A stretch of 64,000 bases of DNA from Io17-Chloro-G2 sp963663135 (lineage in GTDB: Bacteria > Chloroflexota > Dehalococcoidia > Lucifugimonadales > UBA3495): positions 2,211,319 through 2,275,318 of the forward strand of contig CAXXRM010000005.1 in assembly GCA_963663135.2 (NCBI GenBank), read 5' to 3'. This document shows, one piece after another, positions 1 through 9,372 of the stretch. Position numbers and translations under genes: made by a program. Each line of letters starts with the position of its first letter. The stretch's first letter is position 1. Below the pieces are notes generated by a model. That model searched no databases, had not been told where the DNA came from, and was given only the letters and a program-made list of their open reading frames with translations.

Positions 1-1843
1 CCTTGAAGCCGCTATATTCGAGCGGCAGTTCAAACTCAGGGCAATACAGCCGGTTAAGGAAGAAGACTGTCCAAACCCCACCCTTTACATTGACGTTCGG
101 CCTAACCTCTAGGATATTATTGGCTATTGCTGATGCTAGTACGCGAGACAGGCGTTGGAGCGGTGTCTGCTTAGGGGATTCTGCCGCCTCTCGCAGTCGG
201 GTCACGTCTGACTCGCTGATGCCTACGCCAGTCACGCCTGGTGCATATGGCGCATTTGGCCTATAGGTCTCTAATTGGCAGAATTCTCCAATGGCTGTCA
301 CTAGCCTCCGAACATCACCCCCATAAGGCACCTCTTTGGGAAGGACAGACAGTCTGTGACGGGACACAGCGCGTATCAGTGTGTCCTGTTGAGTGGCTGT
401 GAGTTGCGACACACTTCCGCGAGACAGGGTGACCGAAGCGAGGACTTGCTCGAACAAGTCCCCAGCGACGCGCAGGAATTGCTCGATATTCCAAGAACTC
501 AGCTGCCTAATCCGCTTGATGCCATAATAGAATGGGAGCCGATGCTCTTTGGCGATGAATAGTTCAGCGGCTGTCCTCATGCTAGCGGAATCTCGATCCT
601 GCAATTCACTAACCGACAGTGGGATATCCAAGGGAAGTTGGCTCTTGGCGACCCTCTGGCTCATTGTTATCGACAGCTTGCGCCATTCAATGGCTGCCTT
701 CAGTGAGTCAGAGGTTGTGGAGTCAGCGTCGATGGTGCCTTGTACCCATTCGTCAAACTTTTGCTGACCGTTGACACCATCAATAGCTTGTTGTTTGGCA
801 TCAGTCCTAGCTTGTCTGGCCCGCTCCAGTTCTCTGTCGGTGCTTAGAGTTGTCATGAGGCACGATTCCAAGCTCTCAACACCGACCTGGGCTCGCATGA
901 TCCTTCTGTTGCTGATTTCATCCAGTAGACCCAAATAGCGCTGTCCTCTTCTCGCGGTGCGAGCCCATTCTTCAATTCGAATCTCCGAATAGTCCCGTCC
1001 CTCCGTTCGGGCAAAAGCCAATGGCTCAGTTGATTCGACCGCCTCAGACCGCTGTGCAAGCCATCTTGCCATCGTTAGTTCTCTCCGCTCAAGATCACGT
1101 CGGAGGGCCTGACGTTGCTCAAGTGTGAGTTCATGCACATCATCGAACATCAAGAGTATCCGTTGCGTTAGCCGTGATCCATCCACAAAAATGTCGGATG
1201 TATAGAGCGTACGAGGAAGTTGCAGGCCACTTGAGAGATCGGTCGATACGTCAGTCACTCCCATCAGGCTGTTTAGAGAATCAGTCAGATTGATTTCTGC
1301 CCTGCTAGCCTTGTCATACAGTTGAGCGCCATTGATGGGCTCCACCACGACAGTGGCATTATCGTTTGGACGGAACTCTACTCGATGAGCATCCCTTGGA
1401 TACGACAATCGGTATAATGCCAATATCGATCGCAAGGTGAGTAGAGTGATTCGCGCATCCAGGAGACCGAAAAACCATCGACTCTGCACGTGTTCGTCAA
1501 TGGGAAGGTCTTGAATAGTCGCGTATTGTTCACGACAGCTGACTAGGATGCCAACAACAGCAGGGCCCGTGTCCGTTAGTGCCCCGATGTCAGTTAACTG
1601 TTCAGCAAGGAGTCGATAGGCGTCCTGTTCTTTCAGCCGGTCGACCAAACGAAGCGAGGTAGGTGTGAATAGGCGAAGGATCGTAGTCTTGCCCGCTCCA
1701 GGCGCGCTCTCGATTATGAGCAATCTGTCCCAAAGCTGATCCTTAGGCAACATGTCAAGGACATCCGGACCGACAAGCGACAAGAACTGGTCTTCGATAG
1801 TCGCCTGTTCTGAGGCCCTCAAGCGAAAAGGATTCTGAGCCAT
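1..1843 (-). CDS. P-loop (ORC/CDC6-like AAA?) ATPase of a PRTase/SIS-HAD cassette, 3' end outside window
   Basis: An open minus-strand frame runs from ATG 1843 to the window edge without a stop, giving at least 614 residues. Residues 45-54 read ESAPGAGKTT, a clear Walker A motif, and near residue 230 ILLMFDDVHEL fits a Walker B strand. The N-terminus (MAQNPFRLRASEQ) leads straight into the ATPase core. The gene lies 3 bases after the PRTase-like gene, with a GGAGGAAGG Shine-Dalgarno about 8 bases before the ATG. The upstream TAG stop is in the same frame as this ATG, so read-through would fuse the two proteins. From memory, ATPases annotated as ORC-CDC6 family sit beside PRTase-like proteins in conflict systems; that family assignment is inference, while the P-loop and the gene order are visible. 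The C-terminus cannot be judged. Confidence 0.82.
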   Translation of the reverse strand, partial: MAQNPFRLRASEQATIEDQFLSLVGPDVLDMLPKDQLWDRLLIIESAPGAGKTTILRLFTPTSLRLVDRLKEQDAYRLLAEQLTDIGALTDTGPAVVGILVSCREQYATIQDLPIDEHVQSRWFFGLLDARITLLTLRSILALYRLSYPRDAHRVEFRPNDNATVVVEPINGAQLYDKASRAEINLTDSLNSLMGVTDVSTDLSSGLQLPRTLYTSDIFVDGSRLTQRILLMFDDVHELTLEQRQALRRDLERRELTMARWLAQRSEAVESTEPLAFARTEGRDYSEIRIEEWARTARRGQRYLGLLDEISNRRIMRAQVGVESLESCLMTTLSTDRELERARQARTDAKQQAIDGVNGQQKFDEWVQGTIDADSTTSDSLKAAIEWRKLSITMSQRVAKSQLPLDIPLSVSELQDRDSASMRTAAELFIAKEHRLPFYYGIKRIRQLSSWNIEQFLRVAGDLFEQVLASVTLSRGSVSQLTATQQDTLIRAVSRHRLSVLPKEVPYGGDVRRLVTAIGEFCQLETYRPNAPYAPGVTGVGISESDVTRLREAAESPKQTPLQRLSRVLASAIANNILEVRPNVNVKGGVWTVFFLNRLYCPEFELPLEYSGFK

Positions 1844-1846
1844 TTC

Positions 1847-2980
1847 CTATGCCTTCCTCCGGGTATGTCGTTCAAAGCGAGGGAATAGCGCTTGCATCGG
1901 TAACGGAGCCCACAATAGAGAGACGGAATTATTCGGTGTATTGTGCGAGAGCACCAAAGGCAGAGCGCACCCAGCGAAACCATATTTCGATGAGCTTCCC
2001 CCAACCTGTTTAGCCTCGTCCTCAATCTCCTCGTCGTAGTAGTCATCAAGCAAGCCACAGAACTGCGGTTCGTTTCCTGGTTCAATCCTGTGGCTTTCAT
2101 CAAGGAGTTGAACGAAGTGGACCTGGGGAGGTCTAGTCCGCGCAGCTACTCTAGTGTAGTCTTCGATAGCCTGGTTAAGGTGTTCAACTGCCTGTCTAGT
2201 AGCGACGTACAGACAAATGTGGATCTCGGTGTCAGGACCTGAGAACACGGAGGACCCTGCTGCCGAGTCGGAACCAAGCAAATCAGAGAATCTCTTAAGT
2301 CTTCCAAGATAGCCACCATCCTTTTCCCGCAAGACAGTCTTGCCGCTGCCCGCAAAGTCATCGATCAAGAAGACCAACTCGAATCGAGATGGGTCGGATT
2401 CGTTTTGCTCGTGCTCCTCTAGTAGTTGTGATCTCATTTCCACAAGTCTAGGTTCCGAGACCTCGTGAGTAGCATACACTTGCTCGGTGCTGAGATCGCG
2501 ATTGCTTCTTCTAAATTCATCCATCCGCGCACCATCGCTTAGTCCTAAGAAGAGGCTCTGGCGGCGCGCCCGGGCGAATTCCGGACTATTTTCGATACCA
2601 TGGACCGCATACTTAGGGATTCCAAGCTTGGTGCTAACGTAGCCACGTAATATGGGGCGAATTACCTTCGGGTAAAGTACTTCTACGAGCTGTTCCATTT
2701 CGTTGTTGGATATGAATATGAGCCGCCGTTGGACAAAAGTAAGGGCGGCTCTCCTTTCGTCCACCGTAGGGAACTGTCGCAACCAGATGGCGAGGCTCTC
2801 CATGAACTTACGGCCTGGCCTAAAGCGCTCGTAGCCGTCGTATTTGTGGCTGGCAAGCATCTGCAGACTCAGCAAGGTGTTGGAAGTAGCTATGTCCGTG
2901 CCGTCCCATCCCATTACTTGTCCTAGTAGCGCGAAATTATTGTAATGAGGGGTGAATTGGCTGGCGGGATTATTCGGCAA
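1847..2980 (-). CDS. phosphoribosyltransferase-like protein (PRTase-CE type)
   Basis: The 377-residue protein has FLIDDFAGSGKT at residues 204-215, which matches the phosphate-binding loop of type I phosphoribosyltransferases (hydrophobic strand, two Asp, then a Gly/Ser/Lys/Thr turn). About 120 residues later, GFAGCALPLVLSHNTPNNS resembles the C-terminal part of PRTase-like proteins associated with conflict systems. The N-terminal 190 residues are helical with no familiar motif. It sits between the SIS-HAD gene (91-base gap upstream) and the ATPase gene (3-base gap downstream) on the same strand, so the three are probably co-transcribed. A true PRTase would use PRPP; the substrate is unknown. 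The fold call rests on one loop and the neighbourhood. Confidence 0.75.
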   Translation of the reverse strand: MPNNPASQFTPHYNNFALLGQVMGWDGTDIATSNTLLSLQMLASHKYDGYERFRPGRKFMESLAIWLRQFPTVDERRAALTFVQRRLIFISNNEMEQLVEVLYPKVIRPILRGYVSTKLGIPKYAVHGIENSPEFARARRQSLFLGLSDGARMDEFRRSNRDLSTEQVYATHEVSEPRLVEMRSQLLEEHEQNESDPSRFELVFLIDDFAGSGKTVLREKDGGYLGRLKRFSDLLGSDSAAGSSVFSGPDTEIHICLYVATRQAVEHLNQAIEDYTRVAARTRPPQVHFVQLLDESHRIEPGNEPQFCGLLDDYYDEEIEDEAKQVGGSSSKYGFAGCALPLVLSHNTPNNSVSLLWAPLPMQALFPRFERHTRRKA

Positions 2981-3071
2981 CCATTGGAACCTGAACGCGA
3001 ACCTCTCTGCAAAAGCTACTCATCAATTCAAAGCAGTCTGACTACTAGTAATGCTTCTGCCAATGAGTCCT

Positions 3072-4991
3072 TCATCGCTTACCTTTCTCCGCTAGGAGAT
3101 CCAAGGAGTCGACTCGAAGCTCAAAGGCCCCGTCCACTGGATACAAAGCACGGAAATACTGCATCATAGTTGCGATGCCCTTGGTACCCGGTGATCCGAG
3201 ATTCCAACAGGAGTCTAGTTTTGACGAAACCCTATCGACACTGAGCGATAAGCCTTGGTTAAGTAAGTCGAAGTCATTGCCGCCCCAATTGCCAAGGTCA
3301 CCAATGCTGAGCACCTCGTAATCTGCAATCCTCAAGAGGCGTTGTACTTCTTGGATGGTCTGTGCCTTAGAATTGGGAGCATGAAGGATGTCGACAGAGT
3401 GCGCCGACTGATGCACATAACTTGGAGAGATAATGTTATCAAGTGATTCGATGACGGACCGGTGAAGATTGTCCAAATTGAGGGGTGTGGTCGGTACGAG
3501 GGACAATTGATGCGCATTCCTCAACACACGCACAGGTAGTCGATCAATTAAGGGTTGAAGGGCTTCGTATGTAGTGTCATGTTGCGGGTTGCAGTCTGAA
3601 TCTTGGTCTAGGAATGTATCGCTCAAATGAAGCATTACTGCTCCGTTATAGAGGCCCAGCAGCACATTATCCCAGTATGCCGCAGGTATAACCCTGCGTA
3701 AGTCGTCGAATGCAGAGCCACCCCGCCCTGTAGCTACGCCTAGGAATAGGCCGTCGTCGAGGAGATTTGAGAGCGAACGTGCCATGCTTTCGCTCATGCC
3801 TGAGAATCGTTCGGCTGGAGCGCATAATGTCCCGTCGTAATCAGCAATAACCGCTCTGATGGACGCATGACGAAGCCGATCTAGAAAACAGTCTAGACCC
3901 TCAGCTACAAAAGCAGTATCTTCATGAGGTAAAAGCCCTAGAGCTTCAGCCTTTCTCGCGATCCAGGTCTGGCGGGCAGTCGGGGGGAGTGGCGCCTTAA
4001 AGCCTTTCCGATACATCGTGCGCCCAAATTTTGCAATCGGTGGACGGCCTGGATCAAGCCCCCCTATGGCACCCAACGAGCCAACTAGCTGTAACACTTG
4101 ACTGATTAGGTCGATTCCTGCTCCCGGCCCTTCCCCTTGACTGAAGAGGCGGAACTTACACACATCGTCGGGTACTAGCTGAAGTATGGTACTCGCCAAG
4201 CCCGTGTTGGTCGCGTCTTCAATCGACACGACTGCCGTGCTCTCAGCCCGGCGTCGCAACCAATTGTGTCGACCATGCGCGAAATTCCTGAAGTCGGAGA
4301 GCAGGACGTTGGATAGTCCTGACTCGGAGCACTTTGATTCGAGGTCAATCGCCGCTGGCCATCCCCAGCCGCTAGACAAGGCAATGATTGTGTCCGCGCG
4401 CGCCAATTCGAGGAGGTTGCTATTGGCTTGGAGGCCATCCTGAGATGTACCCGATAGCGCGCCGATTCCACGTAGGTCCAATTCTGGCATGTCAAAAATG
4501 GAGTCATAGCTGCGGACGAGCAAAATGAGAGTAGCGAGTAGCGAGTTGGTCGCCAGGAATCCGTCTTTCCCACCTGGCACCGTAAATCCGTAACCAACTC
4601 CAGCACCACTCTCATCGATCAACCGTAGGAGTGCGTTCCGCTCGCTGGCACATATCGCAGCGATAGGCTCTTTGAATCGAAGAGCTTGGAACGCTCTCAT
4701 GATGTCTGGATTAGACCCTCTGGCACTTATCAAGACCGATCCCGTGTTGGTCGTTGGGGCACGAGTGGCTGCTTCTAAAGGAGTTACAGCTTTAGTCAAC
4801 TGGCCCGTGTATTGCTCATGAAGCGCGGCAGCAAATGCGGCCGCCGTGAATGAGCCTCCCGATCCAACGAAGATTAGATTATGCGGGACAAGATCGGCCA
4901 GCAAAGTTGCCAGGGGCTGGACATCAGCGTCGGACGCGAATTCGACCGTCCTCTTCAGGCGCTGTAGTTCAAGGGCATATGCTCTGCCCAT
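3072..4991 (-). CDS. SIS domain fused to HAD-family phosphatase
   Basis: The 639-residue protein has two parts. Residues about 1-330 form a sugar-isomerase (SIS) region: NLIFVGSGGSFTAAAF at 38-53 is the phosphosugar-binding loop, followed by SVLISARGSN near 85-94 and FRNFAHGRHN near 234-243, as in GlmS/AgaS-like proteins. Residues about 378-600 form a HAD phosphatase: IADYDGTLC (nucleophile Asp384 and Asp386), GVATGRGGS (motif II) and SIGDLGNWGGND (motif IV), closest to the HAD-IIB/sucrose-phosphatase type. The fusion suggests one protein that binds or isomerises a sugar phosphate and then dephosphorylates it. Standing before a PRTase-like gene, it could act on ribose phosphates or PRPP-derived products; that is inference. 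The ATG at 4991 gives full coverage of the SIS domain. Confidence 0.85.
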   Translation of the reverse strand: MGRAYALELQRLKRTVEFASDADVQPLATLLADLVPHNLIFVGSGGSFTAAAFAAALHEQYTGQLTKAVTPLEAATRAPTTNTGSVLISARGSNPDIMRAFQALRFKEPIAAICASERNALLRLIDESGAGVGYGFTVPGGKDGFLATNSLLATLILLVRSYDSIFDMPELDLRGIGALSGTSQDGLQANSNLLELARADTIIALSSGWGWPAAIDLESKCSESGLSNVLLSDFRNFAHGRHNWLRRRAESTAVVSIEDATNTGLASTILQLVPDDVCKFRLFSQGEGPGAGIDLISQVLQLVGSLGAIGGLDPGRPPIAKFGRTMYRKGFKAPLPPTARQTWIARKAEALGLLPHEDTAFVAEGLDCFLDRLRHASIRAVIADYDGTLCAPAERFSGMSESMARSLSNLLDDGLFLGVATGRGGSAFDDLRRVIPAAYWDNVLLGLYNGAVMLHLSDTFLDQDSDCNPQHDTTYEALQPLIDRLPVRVLRNAHQLSLVPTTPLNLDNLHRSVIESLDNIISPSYVHQSAHSVDILHAPNSKAQTIQEVQRLLRIADYEVLSIGDLGNWGGNDFDLLNQGLSLSVDRVSSKLDSCWNLGSPGTKGIATMMQYFRALYPVDGAFELRVDSLDLLAEKGKR

Positions 4992-5068
4992 TGTTGATTT
5001 GCCTCCAAATTCGATACCTTCAAATCTCTAGGTTGTCGGTACATCACACGTCAATCGATCCTAGCAGT

Positions 5069-5269
5069 TTAGGTTTCGTGTTGCCTACCGGCCTCGACTA
5101 AAAGATCCAGAGGGAGTTGGAATTCGCGTTCACGATAGCGATCCAAAAGCTCAGTGATCGCACGTCGGCCAAGCCATGCCTTGGAAACGCGGGCCTTCTC
5201 CGCTAAGGCGGCAAGTTGGCGATGCTCCTCAGGCGATAGATTGACTGAGATGCGTTGTGTTGAAGACAT
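5069..5269 (-). CDS. ribbon-helix-helix (CopG/Arc-like) DNA-binding protein
   Basis: This 66-residue protein has the RHH pattern: a short basic strand (TQRISVNLS), a helix (PEEHRQLAALAEKA), a turn (RVSKAWLG) and a second helix (RRAITELLDRY). The start chosen is ATG 5269, preceded by GGAG about 12 bases upstream; a GTG at 5296 in the same frame would add nine residues. It is the first gene of the minus-strand cassette, 77 bases ahead of the SIS-HAD gene, so it may be its autorepressor or an antitoxin-like partner. No separate toxin of usual size lies beside it. The RHH fold is well supported; the role is inferred from position. Confidence 0.7.
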   Translation of the reverse strand: MSSTQRISVNLSPEEHRQLAALAEKARVSKAWLGRRAITELLDRYREREFQLPLDLLVEAGRQHET

Positions 5270-6107
5270 TTCGGCAGAAGCTCCAGATTGATGCACTGCG
5301 CAACAATATGCTGCAGTGTGCAGTACGTGCCATGTGCTGTCAACGCCCTTGACATCTTCTGTTCATCGCAACGCGGTGCTTGGCCAAGAATGTCTCCCCA
5401 TCGTCGGAGAGCCTTTCTTAACTGGTGCGAGCTGGATTTCTTTGTTGGCTCACGTTCTCAATTGCAAGGGCGATTCCTCGTGTTTCCGCTAGCGGTACCT
5501 GAGTCTCCTGTCGACCCGGTGGTTGAACAGGGTTGCTTCCCAATGACGTCTGCCGTTACTCAGTTCCCGACTGTCTACTTTCGTCGCCGTCGCAGTACTC
5601 GACCACGATCTCGCACCATTACTATTCGGTGAACTCCTGAAAGGCCTCACGTTGCTCTTGGAGGCTGACCACTCCTTGGTCGTCTCTGTTTCCCTCGTTG
5701 CTGACTTCCCTATACATCACTCCCTCCTCCGTTTGTGCAGTTCCGTTCTCATGGCTGGGCAGGTTGCGCCGGCGTCGTTCCCGGTTTCAGTTCGTCATTC
5801 GCAACCAGGCCCTGATGCCATATTCTGTCGTCACTGGCGGATTCACAAGGGCCTGCTGTCGTCAAATGGTGCTGTGGTGGTGGAGCTGAGGCTTCTGGTT
5901 TTCCGGCTGTTGGGGCGTGGGCAAGTAAAGACCCGGCTTGCGCCGGGCGTCGTGGCCTGTGAGGTGGACCCCATCGTTAGGACAGGATCGAAGTGGAATT
6001 AAGCGAGAGTCCCGCTGCTCCTGCCAATGATACCAACACCTGTTCCGGTGGAGCTTCCGTCACCTTCGATTCCTCCGCCGGGGCATTTCTGACTTGGTGG
6101 AACACCT
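5270..6107. other. no recognisable gene
   Basis: This stretch separates the PRTase cassette from the IS21 element. The short open frames in it show no family motif and no convincing ribosome-binding site. The first 100-200 bases should hold the promoter of the minus-strand cassette. A segment near 5960-5990 looks vaguely like an insertion-sequence end, but I could not pair it with a partner. Confidence 0.5.
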
Positions 6108-6229
6108 TGTTAGTAGCAAGATAAAAATGGGCGAAAGTAGCAAGATGGAACTGACCCACCCGAAAGTGGTGGCATCATCTGAAGAGACTCTGCGGAGGTG
6201 CGTGAAACACATTGCTGAAGGTGGGAGAA

Positions 6230-7447
6230 GTGAAAGAGATCTACGAGATGAAAGGAGCGGGCCGTTCGATCCGGGGGATTGCCTAGGAGCTGGACGTGTC
6301 CCGAAATACTGTGCGCCGGTACCTGAAATCCCCGGAGGCCATGCGGGCGAGGCCGAGGCCGCCGCGGGGGTCTAAGCTGGACACCTACGCCGAGCATGTT
6401 GACCGACGGATGGCCGAAGGACTGGAGAATTGCCGGGTGCTGGATCGGGAGGCCCGTGCCCTGGGATACCGGGGCAGCTACTCAACGGTAGTGCAGTATG
6501 TCCGCCCGCGGCGGCGAGCCCGACAGCCGGATGCCACGATGCGTTTCGAGACGGCGCCCGGTGAACAGACCCAAGTGGACTGGGGCAGCCTGGCCTACAT
6601 CGGCGGAGATGGCAAAAATCGTCGCATCTGGGTGTTCGTGATGACGCTGGGTTGGTCCCGAGCCTGCTACGTGGAACTGGTCCGCAAGGCGGACACGGCC
6701 GCCTTCATCCAGTGCCATGCGAATGCTTTCGAGTACCTGGGCGGGGTGCCCCGCCGCTGCCTGTACGACAACGCCAAGGTGATCACCCTGGGCCGGGACG
6801 AGGAGAAACGGCCGGTGTGGAACCGGCGGATGCTGGACTTCGCCCTGCGGGTCGGCTTTGAGGCCAGGCTGTGTCAGCCCTACCGGGCCCAGACCAAGGG
6901 CAAGGTCGAGAGCGGAGTCAAGTACGTCCGGCGCAACATGTGGCCAAGCATACGCTTCACCGATGACGCCGACCTGAACCGGCAGGGCCTGGAGTGGTGC
7001 GACGTGGTGGCCAACGCCAGAGTGCATGGCACGACTTGCCGGATACCGTGGGAGATGCTGGACGAGGAGAGGCCCCATCTGGGGAAACTGCCGGACCGAG
7101 CCACCCTGGCGCCGTACCTCCGGGAGGACCGGAAGGTGGCCCGGGACGGCTTCGTCAGCTGGGAGGGCTCCCGCTACGGAGTCCACTGGAAGTGGGTGGG
7201 AAGGACGGTGCAGGTGGGACAGCGGTTGGGCACGGTGGAGGTCTGGTCCGGCGATGAGCGCATCGCGGTGCATCCCAGGGCTGAGCAGGCGGGGCAGCGC
7301 TTCATTCTGCCCGGTCAGTGGCAGGGACTGCCCAGGGGGGATGGCCGGCCTCGCCGGGAGGCGGTGGCGGTGCAGGTCCCCGCTGGTGAGGTGGAGCGCC
7401 GCTCCCTGGACGTGTACGAACTGGCCGCCCTGGGAGGCGCAAGGTGA
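6230..7447 (+). pseudogene. istA: istA, IS21-family DDE transposase with an in-frame amber codon
   Basis: IstA is the DDE recombinase that cuts and joins IS21 ends. The frame starts at GTG 6230 after a GGTGGGAG Shine-Dalgarno and is interrupted by TAG at 6284-6286 inside the N-terminal helix-turn-helix; the intact homologue at 44224-45093 has Gln there (IAQELG against IA-stop-ELD). Downstream the frame is open to 7447, and a GTG at 6296 could start a 383-residue product lacking the first helix. The catalytic triad is present: Asp in VDWGSLAYI, Asp in RCLYDNAKV, Glu in KGKVESGVKY. A CAG-to-TAG change explains the stop. Without the HTH the product would probably not bind the ends well. Confidence 0.85.
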
Positions 7448-8250
7448 TCGCGCTGGAACAGGCTCGCAAGCACCTGGAGACCCTGGGACTGAAGCAGGCC
7501 GTCGAGGCCCTGGACAACTCCCTGGACACCGCTGCCGGCAAGCAGCTGACCTACCCGGAGATGCTGGCCGACCTGCTGGAGGTGGAGGTGTCCGCCCGGA
7601 GGGAGCGCTATCTGGTTACCAAGACGAAGATGGCCCACCTGCCCTTCCAGCGCACCCTGGAGCAGTTCGACTTCGGCTTCCAGCCCTCCATCGACGAGCG
7701 GATGGTCAAGGACTTGGCCAGCCTGGCCTTCGTCGCCGAGGCCGCCAACATCCTGCTGCTGGGTCCTCCCGGGGTGGGCAAGACCCACCTGGCCGTGGCC
7801 CTGGCCTTGAGGGCAATCGAGCATGGCCAGGGGGCCTACTTCGTGCGCGCCTACGACCTGATGGAGGACCTGAGGAAGGCGCGGGCCGAGCATAACCTGG
7901 ACCGGCGGATGCGGTTCTACCTGGCCCCCAAGGTGCTCATAGTTGATGAGTTCGGCATCTGGCCCTACGACCGGGAGGCGGCCACTGCCTTCTTCACCAT
8001 GGTGTCGGCCAGGTACGAGCGGGGCAGCATCATCCTGACTTCCAACAAGGGGTTCGGCGAGTGGGGCGAGTTGCTCGGCGACAGCGTCATCGCCTCGGCG
8101 GTGCTGGACCGGTTGCTGCACCACGGCCACGTGCTGAACATCCGGGGAGAGAGCTTCAGGCTCAGGGAGAAACGCCAGGCGGGGCTGTTCCCGTCGCAAC
8201 AGCATCTCGCCGCTTCGCCGGAGGAGGCCGGCGACAACTACTCGGACTGA
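7444..8250 (+). CDS. istB: istB, IS21-family helper ATPase
   Basis: IstB is the AAA+ ATPase that works with IstA in target choice and strand transfer. The 268-residue protein has LLLGPPGVGKTHLAVAL near residues 99-115 (Walker A) and KVLIVDEFGIW (Walker B), then ARYERGSIILTSN, a typical IstB/DnaC-like sensor segment. The GTG start at 7444 overlaps the end of istA by 4 bases (GTGA), indicating translational coupling. Length is normal and no damage is seen, unlike the three other istB sequences in this window. Confidence 0.92.
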   Translation: MIALEQARKHLETLGLKQAVEALDNSLDTAAGKQLTYPEMLADLLEVEVSARRERYLVTKTKMAHLPFQRTLEQFDFGFQPSIDERMVKDLASLAFVAEAANILLLGPPGVGKTHLAVALALRAIEHGQGAYFVRAYDLMEDLRKARAEHNLDRRMRFYLAPKVLIVDEFGIWPYDREAATAFFTMVSARYERGSIILTSNKGFGEWGELLGDSVIASAVLDRLLHHGHVLNIRGESFRLREKRQAGLFPSQQHLAASPEEAGDNYSD

Positions 8251-8676
8251 CAAATTCGCAGACCAGAACCGGGGGGGTCAATTTTAACTTGCTACAACAT
8301 TACAACGGGCGTCGGGAGAGTGGGGGTGGCTCAGCCCTAAACCGGTGGTCCCAAGGAACCAGATGAGTGGGTCAACTCCGACTTGCTACAACCTGGTCAA
8401 TTCCAAGTTGCTATTGACATGCCTCACCAGTCGTTGGACTGTTTCAACAAGCCCACCAAACCGGCCCCAGCCCTTGTCCCATGGTTTATCCGCTAAAAGC
8501 TCTAACTTGGGTTATTGTTGCCCGCGGTTAGTTATTTCTCGTGGAAATACTATTCTCTGGTACCGATGTAGCCTTGGGAGTGTTTCAAGAATTAGTTTCC
8601 AGACTCTTACGTTAAGACACTACCTACCCTTTGCTACTTCCTGCCATTCCTTCTTGCCCGTCTTCTGGCAGCTCTA

Positions 8677-9180
8677 TTACATCCTCTCGCAAAAGGCTCT
8701 CCCTTCCTCTCCCGAAATCTTGGCTCCGCTTGCTGGGTTCCTCCCATCATGCCGCCTCCAAGCGCCGATGGTTTCAAACTTCATCTGGCAGAGCTCGCAG
8801 GTATAGCTTTCCTCGTCGGTCATCGCAACCGAGGTCACACTGAACGGGTGTCGTACGCCCTGTCTGGCATAAGCCACGGCTCGTTCCAGGTAGTCCCCAT
8901 TTTGTTGGTGGTGTTCCTTGGCGAACGGCGCCAGGCTTTTCACCTTGACGTCGTCCCGGTTAAGGGTTTGCAACGCATTTTCCATCATTTCGTCTTCGTT
9001 CTGAGCCTTGAGGGTGAGGTAAATCTCGCAACCGTGTTCCTGGCCGCACAAGGGGCAGATGAAGTGCACTAAGAACAGTCGCCTCATGCTGGTGTCCCGT
9101 CCCATCAGTTCGCTGGGGCTCCGGAAGGGATCGCTAGGTTCTAGGTGCAGGTCTTCATTTTGACTCTTCTCGTCTTCCAT
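8677..9180 (-). CDS. small zinc-finger-like hypothetical protein
   Basis: The 167-residue protein has two possible metal sites. One is CPLCGQEHGC near residues 42-51; the other is near the C-terminus, CELCQMKFETIGAWRRHDGR, which has the spacing of a C2H2-like finger (Cys-x2-Cys-x12-His). The N-terminal 25 residues are acidic. I do not recognise the family. It lies between the IS21 element and the viperin operon, on the same strand as the latter but 190 bases beyond its end. Nothing shows its function; a nucleic-acid-binding accessory protein is one possibility. Confidence 0.6.
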   Translation of the reverse strand: MEDEKSQNEDLHLEPSDPFRSPSELMGRDTSMRRLFLVHFICPLCGQEHGCEIYLTLKAQNEDEMMENALQTLNRDDVKVKSLAPFAKEHHQQNGDYLERAVAYARQGVRHPFSVTSVAMTDEESYTCELCQMKFETIGAWRRHDGRNPASGAKISGEEGRAFCERM

Positions 9181-9372
9181 GGGCTCATTTTACTGCTTTC
9201 TGGTAGTGCGAGTCGGTCAACTGCGTAAGGTGGGCCGTCTTGGTTCAGAAGTTGAAGTCGCCCGATTAGGTAGAATGCCAGCGTTGCGGACGCCCTTGAA
9301 GCCGTAATTTTGTTTTCCTCCCGTGCCGCTAAAACATTGGGCTAATGTCCTAATCCAGGTCACGCCTTGACA

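Larger units (their letters stand above)
6108..8419 (+). mobile_element. IS21-family element, copy 1 (istA nonsense, istB intact)
   Basis: The element carries istA and istB in the usual order with a 4-base overlap. Its ends are related inverted sequences: the left begins TGTTAGTAGCAAGATAAAAA at 6108 and the right, read on the other strand, begins TGTCAATAGCAACTTGGAAT at 8419. Each end holds further inner copies of the same motif (GTAGCAAG at 6112 and again near 6137; CTTGCTAC near 8288 and 8382), as IS21 ends do with multiple transposase-binding sites. I found no convincing target-site duplication. A second, more damaged element with a similar protein set lies at 43378-45216. Confidence 0.8.

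Noticed and set aside
5950..5990. IS3-type terminal repeat
   Set aside because: A TGAGGTGGACCCC-like string is present, but no partner end or transposase was found.
6482..7273. 263-residue minus-strand frame over istA
   Set aside because: Antisense shadow of IstA; no Shine-Dalgarno or domain.
7315..8253. 312-residue minus-strand open frame over istB
   Set aside because: It is the antisense shadow of a GC-rich gene; low-complexity His/Gln/Gly composition and no motif.
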